From Eutrophocola sp964503965 (GTDB lineage Bacteria > Pseudomonadota > Gammaproteobacteria > Pseudomonadales > Pseudohongiellaceae): 64,000 nt of DNA. The notes under the pieces are model-generated. The model had not been told where the DNA came from, searched no databases, and was given only the letters and a program-made list of their open reading frames with translations. Position numbers and translations under genes: made by a program. Below, piece by piece: positions 26,337-34,421 of the stretch (the stretch's first letter is position 1; the number at the start of each line of letters is the position of its first letter). The stretch is from contig CAZDCK010000011.1 in assembly GCA_964503965.1 (NCBI GenBank), forward strand, positions 12,527-76,526, given 5' to 3'.

Positions 26337-28514
26337 TCAGGCCTCTCCGGTCATTGTAACTTGCCTGACCACATTACTGATGATTTTTGCACCCGTTTCA
26401 GCATTCAGGCTCAGAATGGATTCAGGATGAAACTGGACAGCACTGACAGGCAAGATTTTGTGTTCAACTGCCATGACCACGCCATCATCCGTTGTAGCCG
26501 TGACTACCAGCGATTGGGGCATGTCAGTTGCTACCAGGGAATGATAACGGCCTACGCTGACCGACTGGGCAACATCCTGAAACAGGAATCCCGAGACTTC
26601 TTTCAGCACCGAACTCTTACCATGCATGGGAATATCAAGTGTTGATAGTTTTCCACCGAAATACTCAACAATACCCTGTAACCCGAGACAGACACCGAAG
26701 AGGGGAATTCCCCGGGAAAGGCACAGTGTGATAGTGCCTGCCAGATTGAAATCCGCGGGTCTGCCCGGGCCTGGCGACAACACCACCAGATCCGGTATGC
26801 ATCCTGCCAGGACCTGCTCGACATTTTCAGGTCTCACTGTTTTCACCACAGCACCGGTTTCCTGGAAACAGGCTGACAGCGTGTGCACAAAAGAATCCTG
26901 ATGATCCACCATGAGGACTGTCATACCCTGCCCGTCTGCTCCAGCGCCTGCCGACAATACATCCTGCACCGGTGCTTGCTCATTACAAATTGACGCCATT
27001 AATGCTGAGGCTTTCAGCCGGGTTTCCGCTTCTTCTGCCTCCGGATCAGAATCCGCCAAAAGGGTCGCTCCAACTCTCACTTCAGCGATCCCTCTGTCGA
27101 TTCGTATCGTTCTTAGCGTCAGGCCGGTATTGATTTCACCATTAAAGCGTAGAAAGCCCATAGCGCCCCCGTACCATCTACGCGGCGATTTTTCATGATC
27201 TTCAATAAACTGTATGGCTGCTTTTTTCGGGGCCCCGGTCACCGTCACCGCCCAGGCATGAATGAGAAAAGCATCCAGCGCATCAAATTCAGGTCTGAGA
27301 ACACCTTCCACATGGTCCACGGTATGGATTAGGCGGGAATACAATTCTGTCTGTCGCCGACCGATCACCTTAACTGTTCCAGGAATACATATTCTGGACT
27401 TGTCGTTACGATCCACGTCAGTACACATGGAAAGTTCCGCCTCATCCTTGGCAGAGTTGAGCAGGGTCCTGATCTGCCTGGCATCTTCAATGGCATTTTC
27501 GCCTCGGGTAATAGTCCCGGAAATAGGGCAGGTTTCCACATGCAAACCAGAATCGCCACGTTCCACCCTGACATACATCTCAGGAGAAGCTGCTACCAGG
27601 TATTCTTCCCCGCCCAGGTTCAACAAGGCCCTATAGGGAGCAGGATTACTTTCACAAAGGCGTTTAAACACGGCTGCTGGCGAATCCGTAACAGGCTCGC
27701 GAAACATCTGGCTGGGCACCGTTTCAAACAGGTCCCCACGGGCAAAATATTCAAGCGCTTTGCGCACCGTGGCGGCATACTCGCCCGGCGCATGATCACC
27801 CGATAACCTGCTTTCAGACTTAGCAACAGGCCTGAATGCGTGCCGAGGCCCCACACGGGGTAGATGTCTTGTGGTCTGACCTCCCGTTTCAAAGTCATAG
27901 GTATGTTTATGCGCTATCTCTTTCTGGTGATCCACAACGAGAATGTCATCGGGCAAATACAGCACCAGATCCCGCGATTCTTCATCCCTTGGAAGCTTTT
28001 CTTCTACCGCTTCAAACTGGAAAGCCAGTTCATAACCAAAGGCACCATACAGTCCAAGAAAGGGGTCAGCGTTACTTGAAAACAACTGAATGATTTCCCT
28101 GAGCACAGAAAATACAGTTAACTGTCGACTCCGCTCCTCCTCAAAAACAACCTCCCGCGGAGGATGAAGCATCAGGGCAATCCTGTGGTTTGCACTCTGG
28201 ATCTTGCTGATAGCTTCACAGTTCGCCAGTGTCTTCCCAATGACTCGTAACAGCAGTTCACCCCGCTCATTCAGGGCAACAAACTCCATAGTCCGTTTAC
28301 GCGATACAATTTTCAGCGGCGGATGTATAAAACCGATATCCCAGCGTGTATAGCGACCGGGAAATTCAAATCCGGAACTGAAGAGTACACCCTGACATTC
28401 ATCAAGATTTTGTCGAATCTCTTCTGAGGCATTGTCATAGGCTGCACCCAGACTCGCACGGTAGACCGCAAGTCCACCATCGGTAATATATTTGCTGGAT
28501 CGTATACCAGACAT
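26337..28514 (-). CDS. trpEG: Fused anthranilate synthase, components I and II (TrpEG)
   Basis: The 725-residue protein joins TrpE (residues about 1-500) to a class I glutamine amidotransferase (about 525-725). TrpE marks are PSQMFREPV, SPEMYVRVE, PISGTITRG and VTVTGAPKKAAIQFIEDHE. The amidotransferase has LSPGPGRPADF, the nucleophile elbow GVCLGLQGIVE and the His-Glu pair in VQFHPESIL. It makes anthranilate from chorismate, the first step to tryptophan, with glutamine as ammonia source. Single-chain TrpE(G) is best known from Rhizobium, Azospirillum and Brucella, unlike the split or TrpGD arrangements of most enterics. The start at 28514 has AAGGAG upstream. Expression is controlled by the Trp-rich leader at 28686. 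Confidence 0.93.
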   Translation of the reverse strand: MSGIRSSKYITDGGLAVYRASLGAAYDNASEEIRQNLDECQGVLFSSGFEFPGRYTRWDIGFIHPPLKIVSRKRTMEFVALNERGELLLRVIGKTLANCEAISKIQSANHRIALMLHPPREVVFEEERSRQLTVFSVLREIIQLFSSNADPFLGLYGAFGYELAFQFEAVEEKLPRDEESRDLVLYLPDDILVVDHQKEIAHKHTYDFETGGQTTRHLPRVGPRHAFRPVAKSESRLSGDHAPGEYAATVRKALEYFARGDLFETVPSQMFREPVTDSPAAVFKRLCESNPAPYRALLNLGGEEYLVAASPEMYVRVERGDSGLHVETCPISGTITRGENAIEDARQIRTLLNSAKDEAELSMCTDVDRNDKSRICIPGTVKVIGRRQTELYSRLIHTVDHVEGVLRPEFDALDAFLIHAWAVTVTGAPKKAAIQFIEDHEKSPRRWYGGAMGFLRFNGEINTGLTLRTIRIDRGIAEVRVGATLLADSDPEAEEAETRLKASALMASICNEQAPVQDVLSAGAGADGQGMTVLMVDHQDSFVHTLSACFQETGAVVKTVRPENVEQVLAGCIPDLVVLSPGPGRPADFNLAGTITLCLSRGIPLFGVCLGLQGIVEYFGGKLSTLDIPMHGKSSVLKEVSGFLFQDVAQSVSVGRYHSLVATDMPQSLVVTATTDDGVVMAVEHKILPVSAVQFHPESILSLNAETGAKIISNVVRQVTMTGEA

Positions 28515-28591
28515 CGCTTTTCTCCTTGAATGAAGCACTTCCCGGCTCCTGGAGGCGATTTACTGATTGCTGGATATAAAATCGGGACAAT

Positions 28592-28628
28592 AAAAAAAGG
28601 CCACCTGGGTTACCGGGCGGCCTTTTTT
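28592..28628 (-). terminator. Trp attenuator terminator upstream of trpEG
   Basis: On the minus strand AAAAAAGGCCGCC...GGTGGCCTTTTTTT forms a G+C-rich stem (7 bp including one G-T) with a U7 tail. It lies 57 nt after the leader peptide stop and about 80 nt before the trpEG ATG. A second hairpin (CATGG/CCATG with inner CAGG/CCTG) sits between leader and terminator and is the obvious competitor. Which pairings compete has not been folded here. Confidence 0.8.
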
Positions 28629-28685
28629 AAATTCATGGTGTGACAGGATATAAAACGGATGCTTACACCTGCCATGTCAAAATAT

Positions 28686-28751
28686 TTAATAACAAACGGC
28701 AGCCCTGGAATCTGGCCACCACCAGTTAAATGAAGTGTTTGGAGTTTTCAT
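28686..28751 (-). CDS. trpL: Tryptophan leader peptide TrpL
   Basis: A 21-codon frame runs from ATG at 28751 to TAA at 28686. It contains three consecutive Trp codons at positions 10-12 (SFNWWWPDS), which is extremely improbable by chance. A Rho-independent terminator and then trpEG follow. This is the architecture of ribosome-mediated attenuation: when charged Trp-tRNA is scarce the ribosome stalls at the three TGG codons and the terminator does not form. No Shine-Dalgarno sequence is visible. A TTGACT at 28788-28783 is placed so that transcription would begin at or next to the A of the ATG, so the message may be leaderless. The rhizobial trpL peptide also has a WWW run. Confidence 0.85.
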   Translation of the reverse strand: MKTPNTSFNWWWPDSRAAVCY

Positions 28752-28759
28752 GGGCCGGC

Positions 28760-28788
28760 AGCGTGCCCAAAGCACTGAAGCGAGTCAA
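28760..28788 (-). promoter_or_regulatory. Candidate promoter of trpL-trpEG
   Basis: TTGACT (28788-28783), a 17-nt spacer and CACGCT (28765-28760) are followed by 8 nt and the trpL ATG. The -35 is good and the -10 poor. The geometry puts the start point at the ATG itself. Confidence 0.4.
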
Positions 28789-28806
28789 GCCTGTATCCAG
28801 GTTTGG

Positions 28807-29187
28807 TTAATCACTGATTCTCGTAGACTGGTGAAAAATCAGTTGCCAGGTTTTGCCCGGCGAGTCCTCACGCCAGAGGGAACTATGCACGGATCCGCCA
28901 GCGGATTTACCCTCAGGGACAATCTGGCGGGCCTTGTAAGTGGCCAAAACAAGGTTATCAGACAGGTTTACTACGTTAAAAGAAGAGAACTGCCACCGTG
29001 CAGTGGGATTTTTCCCAAGCAACCACTCTACAACCTCACCCCTTTCTACAATCTTGCCATCCGGATTGATCTCATAAAAGTCATCACCGATCATCGATTC
29101 GAGAAGTTCAGGGCTGGAGGAAAAGTCCTGATGCAAGAGGAGTTCCTCAAGAATACGAATATGTTCTGGAACATTAAGAATATCCAT
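28807..29187 (-). CDS. NTF2-like (DUF4440/SnoaL-type) protein
   Basis: The 126-residue protein has the short cone-shaped NTF2-like pattern. There is an N-terminal helix (ILEELLLHQDF), a conserved LESMIGDDFYEINPDGKIVERGEVVEWL strand-helix segment, and beta strands ending in KTWQLIFHQSTRI, as in DUF4440 proteins. Members bind small molecules or serve as steroid-isomerase-like enzymes. No specific function can be read. It follows ubiH by 15 nt in the same direction and is probably co-transcribed with the pepP-ubiH operon. Confidence 0.75.
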   Translation of the reverse strand: MDILNVPEHIRILEELLLHQDFSSSPELLESMIGDDFYEINPDGKIVERGEVVEWLLGKNPTARWQFSSFNVVNLSDNLVLATYKARQIVPEGKSAGGSVHSSLWREDSPGKTWQLIFHQSTRISD

Positions 29188-29202
29188 GGGCCTATTCTCT
29201 CC

Positions 29203-30465
29203 TCAGATCGCCTTTCCTTCAAGTTTGACCCTTGAACCACCCATTCCCATGGCTCTACGGGCAAACGCTTTTCGAAGTGGAAATACCAGATCGATGCTGA
29301 ATAAACCGAACTTGCGCGCCCACACGGCGGCAGGGTTTTCCTTAGAAAAAAGACGCGTCATGTAATGACTGAATCCTGCGGTCATTTCCTGGTCATGCAG
29401 GGTTTCATCCAGGTAGGCCTGTAAATAGTGAATCTGTCCGGGGTTGTTACCCCTTTTCCTGGCATCAATGATTCTTGCAGCCAAGCGTGTAGTATCACGA
29501 AAAGCCAGGTTAAATCCCTGTCCTGCAACGGGGTGAAGTGAATGGGCTACATTACCCAGAAGCACCAATCCCGGCCTGACCTGTTCATCAGCCTGGACCA
29601 GGCTTAATGGATAACTGTGACGCTCCCCAACCCGCGTGAATTTACCCAGTCTGCCCCCGAACTCTTCCTGTAGGCGAGACAGAAATTCAGCATCAGGTAA
29701 TTCACATACCTGAGCGACTTCTTCCGAATGCTGTGTCCATACGAGCGCAGCGCGATGTTCACCGTCAAGATCAGGCAGGGGTAGCAGTGCCAGAGGACCA
29801 TTTGGTGTAAAACGTTCAAAAGCCAGATTTTCATGAGATTTACTGAAAGCAACATTAGCAATAATGGCCTGCTGGTCATAGGAAACCGTGGAGCGATTAA
29901 TGCCCAGCTTCTCACACAGTCCCGAACGTCCACCCTCAGCGAGAACCACCAGATCAGTGGTCAGCGTGGACTTTGCCTGATTATGTTCCAGGGTCACCTG
30001 CATACCATCAGGCAGGGCTGCGATATCACTGACTCTGGTATGACTACAGAGTTCCAGGCCGGCAGCACCTGAAAGCGCCCTGTTGAACATATTGCCCAGA
30101 ATCCTGTTTTCCACCACATGTCCGAGGGCCTCTACACCCTGCTCGTCACTGTTCATTCTTACAGCGCCGAACTTGCCCTGGTCTGACACATGAATACGTT
30201 TGATAGGTGCCGTTCCGGATTGCAGCGAGTCCCACAAACCCAATTCCCTGAAATAGCTGACAGTGCCATGGGAAAGAACCGTACTGCGGGCATCGAAGGA
30301 AGGCTGTGCGGGTGGCGCATCAAGATCTATGGCAGCAGACTCAACAAGGAGGATATGGAACGGTTCGTCAAACTTTACCCTGTCAAGGATACAGGCAAGA
30401 CTGGCACCCACCATGCCGGCACCAACAATAACAAGATCATAATGGTCAGCGTGTTCCGAAGACAT
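29203..30465 (-). CDS. ubiH: Ubiquinone biosynthesis FAD-dependent hydroxylase UbiH
   Basis: The 420-residue flavoprotein has the dinucleotide fold (DLVIVGAGMVGASLACIL), the DG-like region and the C-terminal motif GNVAHSLHPVAGQGFNLAFRD, which replaces the more common GDAAH with GN as in UbiH. UbiH adds the C4 or C6 hydroxyl of the ubiquinone ring, working with the other Ubi proteins in a soluble or membrane-edge complex. Its ATG overlaps the pepP stop by one base (TGATG), the classical pepP-ubiH coupling of Gammaproteobacteria. UbiI/VisC, which often follows, is absent and an NTF2-like gene takes that place. Confidence 0.9.
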   Translation of the reverse strand: MSSEHADHYDLVIVGAGMVGASLACILDRVKFDEPFHILLVESAAIDLDAPPAQPSFDARSTVLSHGTVSYFRELGLWDSLQSGTAPIKRIHVSDQGKFGAVRMNSDEQGVEALGHVVENRILGNMFNRALSGAAGLELCSHTRVSDIAALPDGMQVTLEHNQAKSTLTTDLVVLAEGGRSGLCEKLGINRSTVSYDQQAIIANVAFSKSHENLAFERFTPNGPLALLPLPDLDGEHRAALVWTQHSEEVAQVCELPDAEFLSRLQEEFGGRLGKFTRVGERHSYPLSLVQADEQVRPGLVLLGNVAHSLHPVAGQGFNLAFRDTTRLAARIIDARKRGNNPGQIHYLQAYLDETLHDQEMTAGFSHYMTRLFSKENPAAVWARKFGLFSIDLVFPLRKAFARRAMGMGGSRVKLEGKAI

Positions 30466-31790
30466 CAGGAAGCCGCCATGAAGGACTCAATTTCTTCTAC
30501 GGTTTTTGGAAGCCCATCGGTAAGAACTTCCGCACCCTCTCCGGTTACAGCCACATCGTCTTCTATACGGACGCCAATTCCCCACCAGCGTTTGTCCACT
30601 TTTTTGTTCCCGGAGGCCATATAGATGCCAGGCTCCACGGTCAATACCATACCCGGTTCCAGAAGACGCCACTTGCCGTCGATTTTGTAATCACCGACAT
30701 CATGCACATCTATACCTAGCCAGTGACCCGCCCGATGCATATAGAAATCCCTGTATGCCCCTTTCTTGATCAGGGAATCTACCCGACCCTTGAGGATACC
30801 AAGTTTCACGAGACCTTCAGTGATCACTTTCACAGTCACTCTATGTGGGTCATCCCAGTGATTTCCCGGCCTGACCGCCTTGATAGCTTCAATCTGGGCC
30901 TTCAGAACAAGTTCATAGATTGCTTTCTGCTCCTTGCTGAACTGGCCACTCACAGGGAAAGTACGGGTAATGTCCGAAGCGTAATATTCATATTCACACC
31001 CGGCGTCAATAAGCACCAGGTCGCCTTTTTTCATCTGCATGTTGTTTTCGTTGTAATGCAGGATACAGGCATTTTCACCGCTGGCGACAATGCTGCTGTA
31101 AGCCGGTTCGCGACAGCCTGAACGGGCAAACTCATGGAGATACTCGGCCTCCAACTCATATTCATACATTCCCGGCTTGCAGACTTTCATGGCTCGTTTA
31201 TGAGCCCGCACGGCAATCTGGCCTGACTCACGCATCACTTTCAGCTCACCTTTGGACTTGATCAGGCGCATTTCATGAAGCAAATGGTCCAACACCAGAA
31301 ACTCTCCAGGAGATTGCACACCACTGCGTACCTTGTTACGAATGACTTTTACCCACTCCATAACCTTGTGATCAAACTGTTCGTCACGGCCCATAGCGTA
31401 GTAGACACGATCACGACCTTCAATAAGCCCGGGCAAAATGTCATCAATGTCCGAAATAGGAAATGCATCATCTACACCCAGTGTTTCCTGCGCGTTTTCC
31501 GGTCCCATGAGGCGACCGTTCCACATTTCCTTTTGCGGGTCTTTTTCCTGGCAGAACAACAGGCACTCACCCTGCTTGCGGCCGGGTATCAGCACGAGGC
31601 AACTCTGGGCTTCGCGGAATCCCGTGAGGTAGTAAAGGTCGCTGCTCTGACGAAAAGCAAAGTGTGAATCGCCGTTACGCAGGATTTCATCTGAAGAAGC
31701 AAGAATAGCAATGGAATTGGGCTCCATATGCGCCATCAGCTCTTTGCGGCGTTTCCTGAATTCAGTTTTCTTGATCTTTGGTGAGGCCAT
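30465..31790 (-). CDS. pepP: Xaa-Pro aminopeptidase PepP
   Basis: The 441-residue enzyme is a pita-bread metallopeptidase. An N-terminal creatinase-like domain (about 1-165) is followed by the catalytic domain with dinuclear Mn ligands: Asp in LIDAGCEYEYYASDITRTF (two Asp), His in HRAGHWLGIDVHD, Glu in LTVEPGIYM and Glu in GVRIEDDVAVT. It removes N-terminal residues preceding proline. I use the ATG at 31790 (ASPKIKKTEFRKRR), because an earlier in-frame start at 31868 would run into the UPF0149 gene and adds a non-conserved 26 residues. Confidence 0.93.
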   Translation of the reverse strand: MASPKIKKTEFRKRRKELMAHMEPNSIAILASSDEILRNGDSHFAFRQSSDLYYLTGFREAQSCLVLIPGRKQGECLLFCQEKDPQKEMWNGRLMGPENAQETLGVDDAFPISDIDDILPGLIEGRDRVYYAMGRDEQFDHKVMEWVKVIRNKVRSGVQSPGEFLVLDHLLHEMRLIKSKGELKVMRESGQIAVRAHKRAMKVCKPGMYEYELEAEYLHEFARSGCREPAYSSIVASGENACILHYNENNMQMKKGDLVLIDAGCEYEYYASDITRTFPVSGQFSKEQKAIYELVLKAQIEAIKAVRPGNHWDDPHRVTVKVITEGLVKLGILKGRVDSLIKKGAYRDFYMHRAGHWLGIDVHDVGDYKIDGKWRLLEPGMVLTVEPGIYMASGNKKVDKRWWGIGVRIEDDVAVTGEGAEVLTDGLPKTVEEIESFMAAS

Positions 31791-31815
31791 AATAGTGATA
31801 TTGTCGTGGTTCAGG

Positions 31816-32391
31816 TTAATGAATGTTATCTTCAGCAGTTGCACTGTCCGGGGCCATGACAGCCCCATCCAACTGGTTCATTTGCATATATACGGTGATT
31901 GTCGCCATTCGGACATATTCCGAGATTTCCATAAAGTTAGCTTCATTTTCGCTGTCGGAACTCTCCGAGTCCTCTTCATCCACTTCAGCGATCCGGGAAA
32001 AATCGCTCAGCACCTCCCTGACTTCAGTAGACATGTCCCCATCTTCCTTCACCCAGGCTCCGGCGAACCCGGCATTGAAGCCGTCACACCAGCTGGAAAG
32101 CGCCTGAAGCCGGTGTTCGAAGCTTTCATCATCATCTGGAAGTAATGGCTGAAAACTGAAATCCTCCGACTGCAGCTGGGATCGAATGTCTTCGGCAAGC
32201 ATTTTGAAAAGATTGGTGACGACATCCTCCACGTCACTGGGGAGTTCGAGAATTTCCAGGCTGAGGTTGACATCATATTTATCCGCCTCGGCGCATATCT
32301 GCCCACAAAGGACACCGTGAATCTCGGAAACCGGGCGATAAACTTTCCGTGATTTCAATAAATCTGCTGTCATGAAATAGTCGGCCGCCAT
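31816..32391 (-). CDS. UPF0149 family protein (YgfB-like)
   Basis: The 191-residue acidic protein matches the UPF0149/YgfB family: RPVSEIHGVLCGQICAEAD near the N-terminus, LPDDDESFEHRLQALSSWCDGFNAGF in the centre, and a C-terminal YVRMATITVYMQ. YgfB homologues lie upstream of pepP-ubiH in most Gammaproteobacteria and have been linked to repression of AlpA/AmpDh3 in Pseudomonas. An acidic EEDSESSDSENE stretch is unusual. The start at 32391 has GGAGAT just upstream. A longer frame from 32457 lacks a ribosome site. Confidence 0.85.
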   Translation of the reverse strand: MAADYFMTADLLKSRKVYRPVSEIHGVLCGQICAEADKYDVNLSLEILELPSDVEDVVTNLFKMLAEDIRSQLQSEDFSFQPLLPDDDESFEHRLQALSSWCDGFNAGFAGAWVKEDGDMSTEVREVLSDFSRIAEVDEEDSESSDSENEANFMEISEYVRMATITVYMQMNQLDGAVMAPDSATAEDNIH

Positions 32392-32557
32392 AATATCTCC
32401 ATGGAACTGCATGCCAATATATTGAAGGCGGCAATGATAGCATTTACCAACCTGCAAGTGCTGACCTGATTATTTGGACTGTTAATTCATCAGTTGACCC
32501 TGCCTGATAGGGGCTTTATAGTGACTTCCCGGCTTTTTTCAGGGAAAATAAAGCACC

Positions 32558-32764
32558 ATGAGTGACATTAGTTTCAATACGTTAGAAGACAAAGTTGATG
32601 AACTCATTCAACTTTGTAGCGACATGAAAAAAGAAAACCAGTTGCTCAGGGATGACAAGCATAACTGGGAAAATGAGCGTAAAACACTCATCGAGAAAAA
32701 CCAGCTGGCACGATCCCGACTGGAAAAAGTACTTCAACGCCTGAAAAGCCTCGAACAGGGCTGA
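32558..32764 (+). CDS. TIGR02449 family small coiled-coil protein
   Basis: The 68-residue protein is nearly all coiled coil (heptads through LEDKVDELIQLC and ENERKTLIEKNQLARSRLEKVL) and matches the TIGR02449 family that sits immediately upstream of zapA in Pseudomonas-like Gammaproteobacteria. A ZapB-like or division-linked role is suspected from position and shape but not shown. It begins 166 bp from the divergent UPF0149 gene; zapA follows after 37 nt. Confidence 0.85.
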   Translation: MSDISFNTLEDKVDELIQLCSDMKKENQLLRDDKHNWENERKTLIEKNQLARSRLEKVLQRLKSLEQG

Positions 32765-32801
32765 TCAGGGCTCTACCGAAAAGCAACGGAATCCGCATTA
32801 G

Positions 32802-33116
32802 ATGCCAACAGAAGTCGATACCATCAGCATCACCATTCTGGGCCGTGATTACCAGATCAACTGCCCACCTTCGGAAGAAGAAGCCCTGCGAAAATCTGCT
32901 CGTTTTCTGGACAAACAGATGGCAGAAGTGAAATCGCGTGGCTCAACCCTGGCATTTGAAAAAATTGCAGTAATGGCAGCCCTGAATATCTGCCATGAAT
33001 TGCTGCAAACTTCCCAACAGGCTGAAAACTCAGAGAATACATCACTGGAAGAAATCGAGAAACTGCAGAACAAGATAGATATAGCCCTGCAAACCAGCCG
33101 CCAGATTGAAATCTGA
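32802..33116 (+). CDS. zapA: Cell division protein ZapA
   Basis: The 104-residue protein has the ZapA head (SITILGRDYQINCPPSEEEALRKSARFLDKQM) and a C-terminal coiled coil (ENTSLEEIEKLQNKIDIAL). ZapA tetramers cross-link FtsZ filaments at the Z ring. Length and the order TIGR02449-zapA-6S RNA-fau are canonical for Gammaproteobacteria. Confidence 0.94.
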   Translation: MPTEVDTISITILGRDYQINCPPSEEEALRKSARFLDKQMAEVKSRGSTLAFEKIAVMAALNICHELLQTSQQAENSENTSLEEIEKLQNKIDIALQTSRQIEI

Positions 33117-33151
33117 TTTATCCTGAAGTCCTCCTGCCATTCGGGACACAT

Positions 33152-33183
33152 TTTCACCTTTTATTCCCTGTTTAGCTTATAAT
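33152..33183 (+). promoter_or_regulatory. Promoter of 6S RNA
   Basis: TATAAT at 33178-33183 lies 7-8 nt before the start of the 6S closing stem. TTTCAC/TTCACC at 33152-33158 is a weak -35. The exact -10 and its distance to the RNA support a dedicated promoter. Confidence 0.55.
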
Positions 33184-33189
33184 TGAGAC

Positions 33190-33368
33190 TAACTCCCTGG
33201 GATATTGGCCAGTTGAATATGTTCTTGAGCCGATAATTGCAATCCGGAGGCTTTGCCTAATGGCGTTGTGTGCATGTCCGCTAGCCGGAAAGCCTGATAC
33301 GCCGGGTGGGCCACCACCTGAACCATAGGGTTCAGGACTCGTTCGGCAGCGGTATTTTGGGGAGTGAA
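33190..33368 (+). ncRNA. ssrS: 6S RNA
   Basis: The segment sits in the standard ssrS position between zapA and fau. It contains family landmarks: closing stem ACTCCC (33192-33197) / GGGAGT (33360-33365), CTTGAGCCGATA in the 5' half, and the strong hairpin CCTGAACCatagGGTTCAGG in the 3' half, then GGCAGCGGTATT. 6S RNA mimics an open promoter and sequesters sigma-70 RNA polymerase in stationary phase. Ends are estimated from the closing stem. No protein-coding frame is present. Confidence 0.92.
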
Positions 33369-33480
33369 CTATAATCCGGACGGATATGACATCCTCTGGA
33401 TTTTTTTTGCCCCTAAAGTCATATCCAGACTCTCTATTAGCCTGACAATATATTTTTTGTAAGTACTTACTACCGACAAA

Positions 33481-34077
33481 ATGCTTGAAATAAAAGAACA
33501 GCCTCGGAAAGCACTACGAAAAGAGTTACGTAAGCAACGCAACAATCTTTCTCCGGAAGAGCAGTCAGCAACCGCGCATGAGGTAGCAAATTCAGCCCTC
33601 TCGGGTGACGAATTCACCCCCGGAGATCATATAGCGATCTATATGGACGCTGATGGGGAAGTAGGCACCATGCCCCTGATCAAGGCACTGCTCGCCCGGG
33701 GAAAATGCTGCTATTTGCCGGTACTGGTAGAGGAAACCACCACACTGGAGTTTAGGCAGTATCTACCCGATGGGCCCATGAAAACGAACTTTTTTGGCCT
33801 GCTGGAGCCGCCAGCTTCAGCTCCAACTATCGCCCCTGAAAGTCTTGATACGGTGTTCATGCCCCTGGTGGGTTTTGATACGGATGGTAATCGCCTTGGG
33901 ATGGGGAAAGGTTACTACGACAGGACTTTTGCCTTTTTAAGGAACAAAGCATCAGGTCGGCCCCTTTTGATAGGGCTGGCTCACGAATGTCAGAGGGTAG
34001 AGCGTCTGGAGGCTGCAAATTGGGATGTGCCTCTAGTGGGAGTCATAACGGGGCGGCAGTTTTACCGGGCCCGTTGA
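33481..34077 (+). CDS. fau: 5-formyltetrahydrofolate cyclo-ligase
   Basis: The 198-residue enzyme converts 5-formyl-THF to 5,10-methenyl-THF with ATP. It shows the N-terminal basic helix (KALRKELRKQRNNL), IAIYMDADGEVGT, and the ATP-binding loop LGMGKGYYDRTF near 143-154, with the conserved MPLVGFDTDGNRLG before it. The gene follows 6S RNA directly, as ygfA does in E. coli, where it shares the ssrS transcript. The ATG has no clear Shine-Dalgarno. Confidence 0.93.
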   Translation: MLEIKEQPRKALRKELRKQRNNLSPEEQSATAHEVANSALSGDEFTPGDHIAIYMDADGEVGTMPLIKALLARGKCCYLPVLVEETTTLEFRQYLPDGPMKTNFFGLLEPPASAPTIAPESLDTVFMPLVGFDTDGNRLGMGKGYYDRTFAFLRNKASGRPLLIGLAHECQRVERLEAANWDVPLVGVITGRQFYRAR

Positions 34078-34108
34078 CGGAGTTCTGTGGAGTGCTGCCC
34101 GAAAGGCC

Positions 34109-34201
34109 TTATAAAAGGCTGCTTTGTGCAACGCTACTAATCAGAATGCCGGCACTGAACACAAGGAACAATACCACCATCAGATCAGGATTTTTTTTCA
34201 T
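34109..34201 (-). CDS. Small single-span membrane protein, 30 residues
   Basis: A 30-codon frame on the minus strand starts at ATG 34201 behind a well-placed ribosome site (TTGGAG, 5-6 nt away) and ends at TAA 34109. The product is KKNPDL followed by a hydrophobic stretch (MVVLFLVFSAGILISSVA) and a short polar tail, an N-in single-span membrane peptide. It is too short for usual gene finders. It lies in the otherwise empty 344 bp between fau and rpiA, opposite to both. Function is unknown. Confidence 0.6.
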   Translation of the reverse strand: MKKNPDLMVVLFLVFSAGILISSVAQSSLL

Positions 34202-34421
34202 GCCTGCTCCAACACAGTTTCAATACAAAACAACAGCAAGTTAGAAGCCACATTTAAATCGGCTTGTTAGCAAAATACTGCAAGCATCTGAACTATATGG
34301 TTTTTATGTTTCCATAGCAAGTGATATTTATATTTTCTTTAAAATAGGGGCTTATCTCGCCACAGCCCGTACTGTCAGATAGACTTGGTACTGTTTCACT
34401 CCCAACGATTAATGCATCGAG

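Noticed and set aside
28735..29235. 166-codon plus-strand frame over trpL and the NTF2-like gene
   Set aside because: It lies antisense to two better supported genes and has no family resemblance.
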